From SHZI01 sp964407855 (GTDB lineage Bacteria; Pseudomonadota; Gammaproteobacteria; Steroidobacterales; GCA-2729495), in contig CAYOXI010000009.1 of the NCBI GenBank assembly GCA_964407855.1, positions 1 to 56,212 on the forward strand: 56,212 nucleotides of DNA, read 5' to 3'. Positions within the stretch are counted from its first letter, which is position 1. Each line of letters opens with the position of its first letter. Both the position numbers and the translations under genes were made by a program. The notes beneath the pieces were generated by a model. The model was given only the letters and a program-made list of their open reading frames with translations. It searched no databases and was not told the origin of the DNA. Below, piece after piece: positions 34,039-42,733 of this stretch.

Positions 34039-34715
34039 AGCCTTCTCCGTTTGACGGCCACCGGACGTGCGGGTGGCTCGGGTTGTTTATCTGTGCCGCT
34101 GGCCCTCGCAGCCACAACCGCTGCCTCCCGGTGGGTAAGGCCGAGCATGCGCAGCACCAGCTCGGCGAATTGGGTCTCCACGTCCGGCGGAGCTTTTCCC
34201 TGCAGGATGTCCTGCAGCAGCGGGTAGGCAGCGCCGCGTATCACAGCGGCGACAACCCGGGCATCGGTGATCCGGAAGCGGCCACTCCGGGCACCGGAAC
34301 TGATCATGTTCACGAGATCGTCTGCGCGCCGTATCCGCGCCAGTTCACGCATTGCGCCGGAGCGCACCATCACCCAGGCCACTGCAGGGTCCTGCCTGGC
34401 CACCCGCAGGGTGTGCCGCACATTCATCGCGATGGCCTCGGCCGGGTCGGCAATGCGGCTGAACACCTGCACCTTGTGGCTGGCGTCGCGTTGGAAAAAG
34501 TCTGCCGCAATGGCCTCTACCAGCTGATCCTTCGAGGCAAAGTGATTGTAGAAGGACGGTTGGGATACGCCGGCTTCCCGGACGATTTCGACAACTGTCG
34601 CGGCCTCCACGCCCTTGCGCGCCAGCACGCGCCGGCCACCGTCCAGCAGGGCGCGGCGGGTGCGCTCGCTGCGGGGATCGTCAGTGACAGCCATTGCTCG
34701 CTGGGAATCTGCCAT
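34014..34715 (-). CDS. TetR-family transcriptional regulator
   Basis: 233 residues with an N-terminal TetR HTH (RTRRALLDGGRRVLARKGVEAATVVEIVREAGVSQPSFYNHF-ASKDQLVEAIAADFF, about residues 18-72) and a ligand-binding helical domain. A basic C-terminal tail (VKRRRLCTPTSGM) is encoded where the gene overlaps the oxygenase start. The ATG at 34715 lies only 8 bases from the palindrome at 34724-34746 and has no obvious ribosome-binding site; an alternative is the ATG at 34694. It probably represses itself, the fusion enzyme and the divergent MFS gene. Confidence 0.9.
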   Translation of the reverse strand: MADSQRAMAVTDDPRSERTRRALLDGGRRVLARKGVEAATVVEIVREAGVSQPSFYNHFASKDQLVEAIAADFFQRDASHKVQVFSRIADPAEAIAMNVRHTLRVARQDPAVAWVMVRSGAMRELARIRRADDLVNMISSGARSGRFRITDARVVAAVIRGAAYPLLQDILQGKAPPDVETQFAELVLRMLGLTHREAAVVAARASGTDKQPEPPARPVAVKRRRLCTPTSGM

Positions 34716-34723
34716 CGTGCAAA

Positions 34724-34746
34724 CTATTTAGCATTATGCTAAATAG
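34724..34746. promoter_or_regulatory. Palindromic TetR operator
   Basis: CTATTTAGCAT, one central base, then its exact complement ATGCTAAATAG: a perfect 11-bp inverted repeat, strikingly AT-rich against the local GC. It lies between divergent tetR and the MFS gene, where a -10 region is expected, so a bound repressor would block both directions. Confidence 0.8.
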
Positions 34747-34807
34747 ATGTAAACCTGTCGCCGCGGCGCGCGGCAGCTTGCCCGCGAGAGCGGGGCCGTG
34801 AGCGTAA

Positions 34808-36127
34808 GTGGTGCCTGTAGTGTCCGGATCTCCTGCGCAACTGAAAGTCGGGCCAGTCCTGCTGGCCGAAGGCGTCCGCAAGTTCAATTTCTGGACGTTC
34901 ATGTACGCGTCGTTCATCTGCGTTGGCATGCTCGCCGGCATGAACTTCCTGCAGAGCTACGTGCTGACCGAGCATCTGCACATCCCGGCGACCGAGGTCG
35001 GCGCGGTATCCGGCAATCTCGCGTTCTGGACCGAGATTGTCGTGATCCTGCTGATCGTGCCCTTTGGCGTGCTCTCCGACCGTGTCGGCCGCCGGCCGGT
35101 GATGGTCGTGGGCATCCTGTTTCTGGCCCTTGGCTATGCGCTTTTCCCCTTTGCCAGCAGCATTGGCGAACTGACCCTGTACCGGATCGTCTTTGCCATC
35201 GGGGCGGCCGCGGTGTCGGCACTGATTGCAACCGTGGGCAACGACTACACCGACAATGCGTCCCGCGGCCGGCTCTTCGGTTTTGCCGGCGTCATGAATG
35301 GTCTCGGCGTGATTTTCATGAGTGTGGTGGTTGCGGCAATTCCCGCTGCGCTGACCGCGCGGGGCGTGGCGCCCGTTTCCGCAGGCATTGTCATGTTCCT
35401 GACGGCAGCCGGGCTGTGCGTGATGGCAGCCGCCATCTTCAGCCGCGGCCTCAAGGGCGGGGTGCCGGCACTCACTGCTGCGCCCCCGCCGCTCAGTGCA
35501 CTGCTCACCAGCGGCCTGCGCGCGGCAGCGAATCCGCGGGTCGCCCTGTCCTACGGGGCCGCCTTCATGGGGCGCTCGGACAACGCAGTCAAGGGCCTGT
35601 TTGTCTCGCTCTGGGCGCTCCAGGTGGCCCCGTTGACGGGACTCTCGTCGTCAGAAGCCCTGGCCGGTGCCGGCAGGCTCATGGGCATCATGGGCCTGGT
35701 GATCCTGCTCTGGACACCCCTGTTCGGGCTGATCCTCGACCGGGTAAACCGGGTGACGGGGTTGGCCATTGCCATGGGGCTGGCCGGGCTGGGTTATGCC
35801 TCGATGGGCTTCGTTGAGGAGCCGCTTGCGGCCAGGAACCTCCCCCTGTTTGCCCTTCTCGCCATGGGCCAGGGAAGCGCGATCATTGCGTCGGTCACGC
35901 TGGTAGGTCAGGAAGCACCCGTCAGGGAGCGCGGCAGCATCGTGGCAACCAGCGGACTGTTTGGCGCTATCGGCATTCTCGTTGCGGCGGTTGCTGGCGG
36001 CCGGCTCTTTGATTCGATCGGGCCCTCTGCGCCCTTCGTGATGCTCGGACTGTTGCAGCTGGTGTTATGCCTGGCGGCGGTGGTCGTGCGGCTGAAGTCG
36101 CCTGGCAGCGCACATCGTCTGCCGTGA
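34808..36127 (+). CDS. MFS transporter
   Basis: 439 residues, about 12 transmembrane helices, with the major-facilitator signature GVLSDRVGRRPVM between helices 2 and 3 and a weaker repeat (GLILDRVNRVTG) in the second half. The start is GTG (GTG-GTG; the first is used here), with no strong ribosome-binding site. Divergent from the tetR/oxygenase unit across the shared operator, it most likely imports the oxygenase substrate or exports a toxic compound sensed by TetR. Direction and substrate cannot be read. Confidence 0.87.
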   Translation: MVPVVSGSPAQLKVGPVLLAEGVRKFNFWTFMYASFICVGMLAGMNFLQSYVLTEHLHIPATEVGAVSGNLAFWTEIVVILLIVPFGVLSDRVGRRPVMVVGILFLALGYALFPFASSIGELTLYRIVFAIGAAAVSALIATVGNDYTDNASRGRLFGFAGVMNGLGVIFMSVVVAAIPAALTARGVAPVSAGIVMFLTAAGLCVMAAAIFSRGLKGGVPALTAAPPPLSALLTSGLRAAANPRVALSYGAAFMGRSDNAVKGLFVSLWALQVAPLTGLSSSEALAGAGRLMGIMGLVILLWTPLFGLILDRVNRVTGLAIAMGLAGLGYASMGFVEEPLAARNLPLFALLAMGQGSAIIASVTLVGQEAPVRERGSIVATSGLFGAIGILVAAVAGGRLFDSIGPSAPFVMLGLLQLVLCLAAVVVRLKSPGSAHRLP

Positions 36128-36134
36128 AGCCGGC

Positions 36135-36401
36135 ATGCCCGTCCCGCGCGCCCAGGCTGACATGATCGCCAGGGCCCGGGCTCACATCAGGGAGCTGCCT
36201 TCAGCGCCGATGGACGCCGATCCCGAGCAGGAGATCCGTGTGCCGATGGGCAGGGAGGAGCGCACCTTCACGCGGATCAACTACCTCCAGCACTTCGTCC
36301 TGCCCAATCTGTACTTTCACACCACTAGTACCTACCTGATCCTCCGGCACCTCGGCGTTGGAATCGGCAAGCTGGATTTCCTGGCGCCGCCGCCGCGCTA
36401 G
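36135..36401 (+). pseudogene. DUF1993 protein, C-terminal half only
   Basis: 88 residues matching the end of the DUF1993 family (about 170 aa): TRINYLQHFVLPNLYFHTTS-TYLILRHLGVGIGKLDFL. The N-terminal half (the family's MYQASVPVFLRML-like start) is absent; the frame opens 8 bp after the MFS stop. Either a 5' truncation or a short derivative co-transcribed with the MFS gene. Bases 36402-36534 contain no gene. Confidence 0.65.
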
Positions 36402-36534
36402 ACGCTTGAGCGCCCCGGCCGCGGCCTGGTCAAGCCGGGGGCGCCGGCCAGCGACCTGGGGCCCGAGCCTGCCGTCACTGGAACGCTTTCGCCGCGGTAC
36501 TATTGCCGGACACCGGATGATCAGGAGTCAGCAC

Positions 36535-37680
36535 ATGCGGCAACCAGCAAGGATCGCAGTCACAGGCATCATCGGCGCGGCGCTGGCCGCCGGCTGTGGC
36601 GGACCGGGGTCGGCGGTGCCAGCCGGGCTGGCCGTGGCGCCGCCTCCATTGCCCGAGCTCGTCCGCCCCGACGGCAGCTACCCGGTAGTACCGCTGGAGA
36701 AGGACGTCGTCGTCATCAAGGTCGTCCAGCACTCACCGGTCAACCTGCAGGACGCGCCCAGCGTGCGCGAGGGCCTGGCGACCAACGTGGAACGCATGGC
36801 CTACTGGATCGACCAGGCCTGCACCACCGGCAAGAAGCCTGACTTCATCCTGTTCAACGAGTTCCCGCTGACCGGCTACTCGGCCGGCACCCGCGACGAG
36901 AAGCTGGAGTTCACGATCCAGGTGCCGGGCCCCGAGACCGACCGGATCGGCGAGCTGGCGAAGGACTGCGACACATACGTGATCTTCGGCAGTTACGCCA
37001 CCGACCCCGAGTGGCCCGGCCACATCCTGAGCCTGAACCCGGTAATCGGCCGCGACGGCAAGGTGCAGAAGGTCTACTGGAAAACGCGCAACGTGCTGCG
37101 CCTGAACGCCGACGAGGAGATCCCCACCACAACGATCGAGAGTGTGCGCGACCGCTTCCGGGCCATGTATGGCATAGAGGAGGAGTTTGGCGTACTGCGC
37201 ACCGAGCTGGGAAATATTGCGGTGAGCACCGTACAGATCGACCCCTTCGTGTTCGCCGCCTACGCGATGCGCGGCGTGGAGATCATGTTCCGTACCGCGA
37301 CGCTGTTCTCAAAGACCGACGTGCAGGCTATTGCCTTTTACAACAACATCTACTCGGCAATGTCCAACATCACGTTCCCGCCAGAGTCCGGTGTGCCGCC
37401 GGATTTCGGCGGCAAGTCACTGATCGTCGACCCGCGCGGCCGCGTGCTGGCCGAGGACCCCAGCAACAACGACAGCGTCATCGAGGCCGAAATCCCGATC
37501 GCCGAGTTCCGCCGCGGCCGAACCATCCCGCGCTATCCTCTGGAAGTCGTCGCGCCGGTGTTCGGGCAGTACGTGCCGGAGGTGCCGATGAACCATCTGG
37601 ACATGCCGGCTGAACAGCTGCCGCAGACCAACCAGGACATGAAGAACCTGATCGACCGGGTGAGCCGCTGGCTGAACTGA
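36535..37680 (+). CDS. Nitrilase-fold lipoprotein lacking the catalytic cysteine
   Basis: 381 residues from an ATG with AGGAG 7 bases upstream. A signal peptide ends in lipobox LAAGC (Cys21). The carbon-nitrogen hydrolase fold follows: Glu109 in LFNEFPLTGY and Lys183 in VYWKTRN are the first two members of the Glu-Lys-Cys triad. At the third position the family's ICYD reads VQID here (Gln234), so the nucleophile is gone. The protein is probably not an amidase; it may bind a ligand at the cell envelope. It opens a run of exported proteins (36535-40821). Confidence 0.8.
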   Translation: MRQPARIAVTGIIGAALAAGCGGPGSAVPAGLAVAPPPLPELVRPDGSYPVVPLEKDVVVIKVVQHSPVNLQDAPSVREGLATNVERMAYWIDQACTTGKKPDFILFNEFPLTGYSAGTRDEKLEFTIQVPGPETDRIGELAKDCDTYVIFGSYATDPEWPGHILSLNPVIGRDGKVQKVYWKTRNVLRLNADEEIPTTTIESVRDRFRAMYGIEEEFGVLRTELGNIAVSTVQIDPFVFAAYAMRGVEIMFRTATLFSKTDVQAIAFYNNIYSAMSNITFPPESGVPPDFGGKSLIVDPRGRVLAEDPSNNDSVIEAEIPIAEFRRGRTIPRYPLEVVAPVFGQYVPEVPMNHLDMPAEQLPQTNQDMKNLIDRVSRWLN

Positions 37681-37810
37681 ACCGTCCTTGGACCGGCGAT
37701 TATCAGGAGTACGTCGGCGGCTGGTTGGCAACGCGGACGGTCCCGGTCCTTGACGTAGCGACTGGTGCGGCCAGAATGGACCGGGTTCCCCGGTAAACAG
37801 GAAGTCCCCC

Positions 37811-38197
37811 ATGAAGATCCTTATGACGGTTCTCACGCTGGTCGTTGCTGCCACCGCCTGGGCCCAGCAGCCTGGAATGACGCCCGAGATGATGCAGAAC
37901 ATGCAAAGGAGCATGGGCGAGATGCAGAAATGCTTCGCCAGCATCGACCAGAAGGCCCTCGAGCGACTTCAGGCGCAGGCCAAGGAAATGGAGGCGGAGG
38001 TCAAGCGCCTGTGTGCCGCCGGTGACCGCGCTGGCGCGCAGGACAAGGCCCTCGCCTACGGTATCCAGATGAGCAAGGATCCCGAACTGCAGAAGATGCG
38101 CAAGTGTGGCGAGGCCTTCCAGTCGATGGCGATGCCCGGCCAGTTCTTCCCGGAGGACAAGACCGAGCAGGAGTCCCGGCAACACATCTGTGACTAG
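37811..38197 (+). CDS. Small secreted Met/Gln-rich helical protein
   Basis: 128 residues with a cleavable signal peptide (MKILMTVLTLVVAATAWAQQ) and a helical, Met-rich mature part (PEMMQNMQRSMGEMQKCF). It has four cysteines (CFASID, RLCAAG, MRKCGE, HICD) that could form two disulfides. AGGAAG lies 6 bases before the ATG. No known family is recognised; a periplasmic role is inferred from the signal only. Confidence 0.7.
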   Translation: MKILMTVLTLVVAATAWAQQPGMTPEMMQNMQRSMGEMQKCFASIDQKALERLQAQAKEMEAEVKRLCAAGDRAGAQDKALAYGIQMSKDPELQKMRKCGEAFQSMAMPGQFFPEDKTEQESRQHICD

Positions 38198-38276
38198 GCT
38201 GCCTGCCCCGGCTTCCGGCCTGAACGGTCGGCGCGGCTGCCCGGCAGCATGCCCTGGACGAGCAGGGAGTACTGGC

Positions 38277-39350
38277 ATGGCCAGCGACGGATCATGGGGC
38301 TCCCGCCCTGACGGTATTCGCGACCTCTGCGCGCTGGCGCTGCTCGCGCTGCTCACGCTGCCCGGGTCCGGTCAGATCCACGCCCAGGGGCAGGACTCAA
38401 CGCCCGGCGAGCGCAACCTGCTCGTCATGGCGGAGTTGCTGCCTGGCGTATACGACAACGTCAACCAGGCCTACTTTGACAGCCGTCGCAAACTCGAATC
38501 GCCCGACCAGCATCCGCGTATGCACGCCACCATCACCCGGGTGGCCGCGCCGGCCTTCGGGCCATACGCCTTCCTGTGGGTCAATACGACGACCACCCCG
38601 CAGGGGCCGCAGCGCTCGTGGCGGCTTGCGACTCTGGAAGCCGGGCCAGCGACAGACGAAGTGACGATGAAGCAATACCTGCGGATGGACGGCGAGATCA
38701 CGGCCGCGGAGCTTGAGACGCTGACGCCCGAAGGACTGCGTCGCACCGAGGGCTGCGACTACTACTTCAGGCGCCGCGCCGATCACTTTCGTGGCCTGCA
38801 GCGCTCGCGGGCCTGCGAATTCGACTGGGAGGGCCAGCGCGTCTACACCGACAACGAGATCCAGCTGTCGGAGACCAGCCTGTGGTTCGTTGATCACAAG
38901 TTCGTCAGGCACAGCGGGCTGCGTATCACCGGCGTCACCTCAGGAGAACCCTTCTGGCTGGAGCGCGCCCGTGTGTTCCATTGCTATGCGGATATTCCCG
39001 GAGTGGCTGGTGGTCGTGACATCCCTTTCCAGCGTTATGACGGTATACGCCTGCACGACAGGGGCGGCAGCCACTGGTTCAGGACGCGACCTTCGCCTGA
39101 CGAACCCGGGGGGCGCGAGATCGGCCTGCAGCTGCAGGCAGTCACCTGGCATGTGCTCAACGAGAAGGACGGGAACTTCAATCGCGATTCCCTGGTGCTG
39201 TATGCCTTCGAGCGACTGCCCGATGGCAGCATCAGGGAGCATGGCTATGCGTTCACGGATCCGGCTGCCGACCGGATCGGCAACAATCTGAAGTGGATGC
39301 TGGTGAACTGCGCGCTGATCCCGCGTGACCAGGCCCGGCCGGAAATGTGA
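38277..39350 (+). CDS. Secreted CpcT/CpeT-like protein
   Basis: 357 residues from the ATG at 38277 (AGGGAG 8 bases upstream), with a signal peptide (LALLALLTLPGSGQIHAQ). The mature part follows the CpcT/CpeT (DUF1001) pattern: LLPGVYDNVNQAYFDSRRKL, TEGCDYYFRRRADHFRGLQR-SRACEF, YTDNEIQLSETSLWFVDHKF. In cyanobacteria CpcT attaches bilins to phycobiliproteins; non-phototroph homologues have no assigned role. The export signal argues against bilin lyase activity in the cytoplasm. Confidence 0.75.
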   Translation: MASDGSWGSRPDGIRDLCALALLALLTLPGSGQIHAQGQDSTPGERNLLVMAELLPGVYDNVNQAYFDSRRKLESPDQHPRMHATITRVAAPAFGPYAFLWVNTTTTPQGPQRSWRLATLEAGPATDEVTMKQYLRMDGEITAAELETLTPEGLRRTEGCDYYFRRRADHFRGLQRSRACEFDWEGQRVYTDNEIQLSETSLWFVDHKFVRHSGLRITGVTSGEPFWLERARVFHCYADIPGVAGGRDIPFQRYDGIRLHDRGGSHWFRTRPSPDEPGGREIGLQLQAVTWHVLNEKDGNFNRDSLVLYAFERLPDGSIREHGYAFTDPAADRIGNNLKWMLVNCALIPRDQARPEM

Positions 39351-39372
39351 AGGGCAGCCGAATGAGGGGCCA

Positions 39373-40821
39373 CTAGGCGCCCGCCAGGTCGAGAATACCG
39401 ACGGCGGCGCGTTCGCCGGCCTCCATGGCGCCTTCCATGCCGGTATGCAGATGACTGGCGTGCTCACCAGCAATAAACAGCCGTCCGGCCGGCCGGATCA
39501 TTGGCTCGGCCCAGCGTGATATCTGTCCTGGCGCCCAATGCATATACGCGCCGCCCGCGAGCGGATTGGATGGGGTCCACCGAACCACTGCGCGCAAGGT
39601 TATACGTCCTTCACTGGCCGGGCGGAGGCGGGCGAAAGTCGCCGTCAGCAAGGCCTGCCACTCTTCCTTGCTGCGGTTGTCGCCCGCGATGGCGTCGGTC
39701 CCGTCGATCCAGCAGGTGAACATGCCGGTTGGACCAGACGCACCGCGCCGGGCAAATATGCGGTTCAGCGGGGAATTGGTCCACATCTCGGGGGCAAGTC
39801 CGTCCTGCTCCCAGAATGGCGTCTGTGCCTCCACGTGCAACTGGATGATGGGTGTGTAGGGCAAGCCGGCTATGGCCGCGGCCTGGTCAGCACTGAGGGG
39901 TGCGGACACCGCCAGGCGGCGCAGGACGGGGAACGGCAGGGCACTGACCAGGAAATCTGCGCGCAGCAACTCGCCGCTTTCCAGCCTGACGCTGGCGCCG
40001 GTTTCGTCGGCTTCCATGGAGATGACCGGCGCGCGGGTTCGCACCGGCCGGGGCAGGACGCTGGCCATCGCCTCGGGAAGGCGCTGCGAACCGCCCGCAA
40101 GGCGCTGGGAAGGGCCAAGCTCCCGCTCCGCATTGAAGAGTGTCAGGGTACGCCAGACATTCATCATCGAGTAGGTGGACAGCCGGCCGCCATTGAGCGT
40201 GGCGTCCATCAGACGAATCGCCTCGTCATTCGCGCCCAGTGTGCGGAGAAAATCTTCTGCCGCTACATCGTGGTCCTGCCACCTGGCTTCCCGCCAGGCA
40301 TAGACATCGGGCAGCGGATTGTGGCGCGCGACCAGGGCAAAGAACAGCTGGTGCGGGCTGATCACCCGTAAGGGCTCGGGCAGGCCGTTCCGGACCGAGG
40401 CTGGCCAGTCGGCTGCCGGGATCAACTGGCCGTCGATGCCCAGTTGCTCGCCAAAGCGAGCCGGGGGGAAGTCCTCGAACGCAAGGTTCAGCGCTGCCGC
40501 TTCCGCGCGCACCCTGGCATAGCCTTGCCCCACCTGCTCGCCACCAGCCTCCGGAGCGCCGGGCAGATGGTCCAGCGTCACCATGCGGCCGCCCAGCCGG
40601 TCCGATGCCTCGAGAACCAGCACATCAAGTCCCTCGCCGGTCAGGATGCGCGCGGCATGCAGGCCACTGAGGCCAGCACCGAGCACAATGACGTCGGCGG
40701 CCCTGGCGCCGCGGTCGGCGCGCGGCCCGCATCCCCCAATAGCGAAAAATCCGGCGAGGGTGGCGCCGCCGGCAAGGATGTCACGTCGCGAGTAGCCCGC
40801 CTTCCGCCGCCTTGAAGTCAT
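39373..40821 (-). CDS. Tat-exported flavin amine oxidase (lipoprotein-like)
   Basis: 482 residues with a twin-arginine signal (SRRDILAGGATLAGFFAI) that ends in a lipobox-like IGGC (Cys31). The FAD-binding Rossmann motif VIVLGAGLSGLHAARIL, the RLGGRM block, and the C-terminal FIAGEHASHLHTGMEGAMEA- GERAA segment are those of monoamine oxidase/L-amino-acid oxidase-like enzymes. GGAG lies 8 bases before the ATG. The substrate cannot be predicted. It is convergent with the CpcT-like gene (22 bp). Confidence 0.88.
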   Translation of the reverse strand: MTSRRRKAGYSRRDILAGGATLAGFFAIGGCGPRADRGARAADVIVLGAGLSGLHAARILTGEGLDVLVLEASDRLGGRMVTLDHLPGAPEAGGEQVGQGYARVRAEAAALNLAFEDFPPARFGEQLGIDGQLIPAADWPASVRNGLPEPLRVISPHQLFFALVARHNPLPDVYAWREARWQDHDVAAEDFLRTLGANDEAIRLMDATLNGGRLSTYSMMNVWRTLTLFNAERELGPSQRLAGGSQRLPEAMASVLPRPVRTRAPVISMEADETGASVRLESGELLRADFLVSALPFPVLRRLAVSAPLSADQAAAIAGLPYTPIIQLHVEAQTPFWEQDGLAPEMWTNSPLNRIFARRGASGPTGMFTCWIDGTDAIAGDNRSKEEWQALLTATFARLRPASEGRITLRAVVRWTPSNPLAGGAYMHWAPGQISRWAEPMIRPAGRLFIAGEHASHLHTGMEGAMEAGERAAVGILDLAGA

Positions 40822-41074
40822 TCGCGCGTCTCCAGAATCTCCTGGGCCTCGAGGAGTCAAGCCAGGGTAGGCACGAGCACGTGGGGGACCACCCGAAAGG
40901 ACTGATCCATCATAGCGCTCCCTACCGCCGTCGCCCATCGCGAAACGGCGTCCGGGTGCAGACCATCGGTAGACTTCAGTGGGCTTGTGCGTCAGCATGT
41001 TGTGGTCGGCCATTTGGCCCCGCACACTCCGGCGCACACCAGAATGGCGGCAAACCGAACCCCGGAATCCACTG

Positions 41075-42658
41075 GTGGCCACCGTCAGCAACCCTGAACC
41101 AGAACCCGGATCGAAGCTGACAGCCGCGCCTTCCGCCGGCCGCCTCGTCCGCATCCTCAATGCGGTGGAGCGGGCCGGCAACCGCCTCCCCGACCCGGCG
41201 CTGCTCTTTCTGCTGCTCATGCTCCTCACCTGGGTGGTGGCCGCGCTGCTGTCCGGGGTCAGTTTCGACACCATCGATCCCCGCACCGGGGCGCCGATCG
41301 TGGTGCGCAACATGCTGGCCGGGCAGGAGCTGACGGGCTTCGCGGCCTCGCTGGTGACCGTCTTCGTCAATTTCCCGCCCTTCGGCATCGTGCTGGTCGC
41401 GATGCTGGGTATCGGTGTCGCGGAGCACACGGGCTTCATCCGGGCGGCGATCCGGGCGGCCCTGTCGGTGACGGCCCGCTGGGCCCTCACGCCGCTGGTC
41501 ATTGCCGTCGGCATCTTCAGCCACACCGCCGTGGATGCGGGCTATGTGCTGGTGGTGCCACTGGGTGGGGTGATTTTCCATGCGGCCGGCCGACATCCGC
41601 TGGCCGGCATCGCGGCCGCCTTTGCCGGCGTGTCCGGCGGCTTCTCGGCGAGCTTCGTACCCTCGAGCCTCGACCCGATGCTGTCCGGACTGACCGAAGC
41701 GGCCGGACGGATGCTGGATCCGGCGCTCACCGTGAACCCGCTCAACAACTTCTACTTCACGGCCTCCTCCGCGCTGATCATCATCGGTGCCGGCTGGTGG
41801 CTGACGGACCGGATCGTCGAACCGCGGCTGCGCTCGACACCGGTGGATGGCGATCTCCGGGATGCACCCACGCTGGACCCGCTCAATGCGGTCGAGCGTC
41901 GCGCCCTGCACCTCGCACTGGCTGCGATGGGCGTCGGCCTCGTGCTGCTGTTCGCCACGGCGCTGCCGGGCGACTCGCCCTGGCGGGACCCGGGCGGCGA
42001 GCTCACGGTGTCCGCCGCACCGCTGATGAAATCCATCGTGCCGCTGATCTTCCTGCTGTTCCTGATCCCAGGCGTGGTCTACGGCTACGCCGCAGGCACC
42101 GTGCAGGGACACCGGGACATCATCGCCGGCATGACCCAGGCCATGAGCGGCATGGGCTACTACATCGTCATGGTGTTCTTTGCGGCCCAGTTCATTCATG
42201 CCTTCGGCCAGTCAAACCTGGGTGCGCTGCTGGCGCTGAAGGGCGCGGCCGCTCTCCAGGCGCTGGCGCTGGCTCCCCAGTGGACGCTGATCGGCATCGT
42301 CCTGATCACGGCCGCCGTCAACCTGCTGGTGGGTTCCGCATCGGCCAAGTGGGCCCTGCTGGCACCGATCGTGATCCCGATGATGATGACGCTCGGCCTC
42401 TCGCCGGACGTTTCCCAGGCGGCTTACCGCATCGGTGACTCCGCCACCAACATCATCACGCCGCTGATGCCCTACTTTCCGCTGATCGTGATCTTCTGCC
42501 GGCGCTACCAGCGCGGTGCCGGCATTGGCACGCTGGCGGCGATGATGCTGCCCTACTCGCTGCTCTTCATGCTGCTGTGGACGGCCCTGCTGCTGCTCTG
42601 GTGGACACTCGGCCTGCCGCTCGGCCTGCAGGCCAGCTATCGCTATCCGCCAGCCTGA
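41075..42658 (+). CDS. AbgT-family transporter
   Basis: 527 residues from a GTG at 41075, with about 12 helices. The family is recognised from LNAVERAGNRLPDPALLFLL, PPFGIVLVAMLGIGVAEHTG-FI, VSGGFSASF, NPLNNFYFTASSA, and SASAKWALLAPIVIPMMMTLG-LSP followed by YRIGDSATNIITPLMPYFPL. Characterised members import p-aminobenzoyl-glutamate or export sulfonamides and p-aminobenzoate using a proton or sodium gradient. The frame is open 32 codons upstream without conservation. It is followed at 75 bp by the exchanger gene. Confidence 0.9.
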   Translation: MATVSNPEPEPGSKLTAAPSAGRLVRILNAVERAGNRLPDPALLFLLLMLLTWVVAALLSGVSFDTIDPRTGAPIVVRNMLAGQELTGFAASLVTVFVNFPPFGIVLVAMLGIGVAEHTGFIRAAIRAALSVTARWALTPLVIAVGIFSHTAVDAGYVLVVPLGGVIFHAAGRHPLAGIAAAFAGVSGGFSASFVPSSLDPMLSGLTEAAGRMLDPALTVNPLNNFYFTASSALIIIGAGWWLTDRIVEPRLRSTPVDGDLRDAPTLDPLNAVERRALHLALAAMGVGLVLLFATALPGDSPWRDPGGELTVSAAPLMKSIVPLIFLLFLIPGVVYGYAAGTVQGHRDIIAGMTQAMSGMGYYIVMVFFAAQFIHAFGQSNLGALLALKGAAALQALALAPQWTLIGIVLITAAVNLLVGSASAKWALLAPIVIPMMMTLGLSPDVSQAAYRIGDSATNIITPLMPYFPLIVIFCRRYQRGAGIGTLAAMMLPYSLLFMLLWTALLLLWWTLGLPLGLQASYRYPPA

Positions 42659-42733
42659 AGTTGCCCGCCTGACATCACCGGGCTGACGAAGCCGGGTGTC
42701 TCTGCCAGAATCCCCCGGTTCCCGGGGAGTCTC

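Noticed and set aside
40822..41526. N-terminal extension of the amine oxidase frame to 717 residues
   Set aside because: The Tat signal and ribosome-binding site fix the start at 40821; the upstream part is antisense to the AbgT-family gene.
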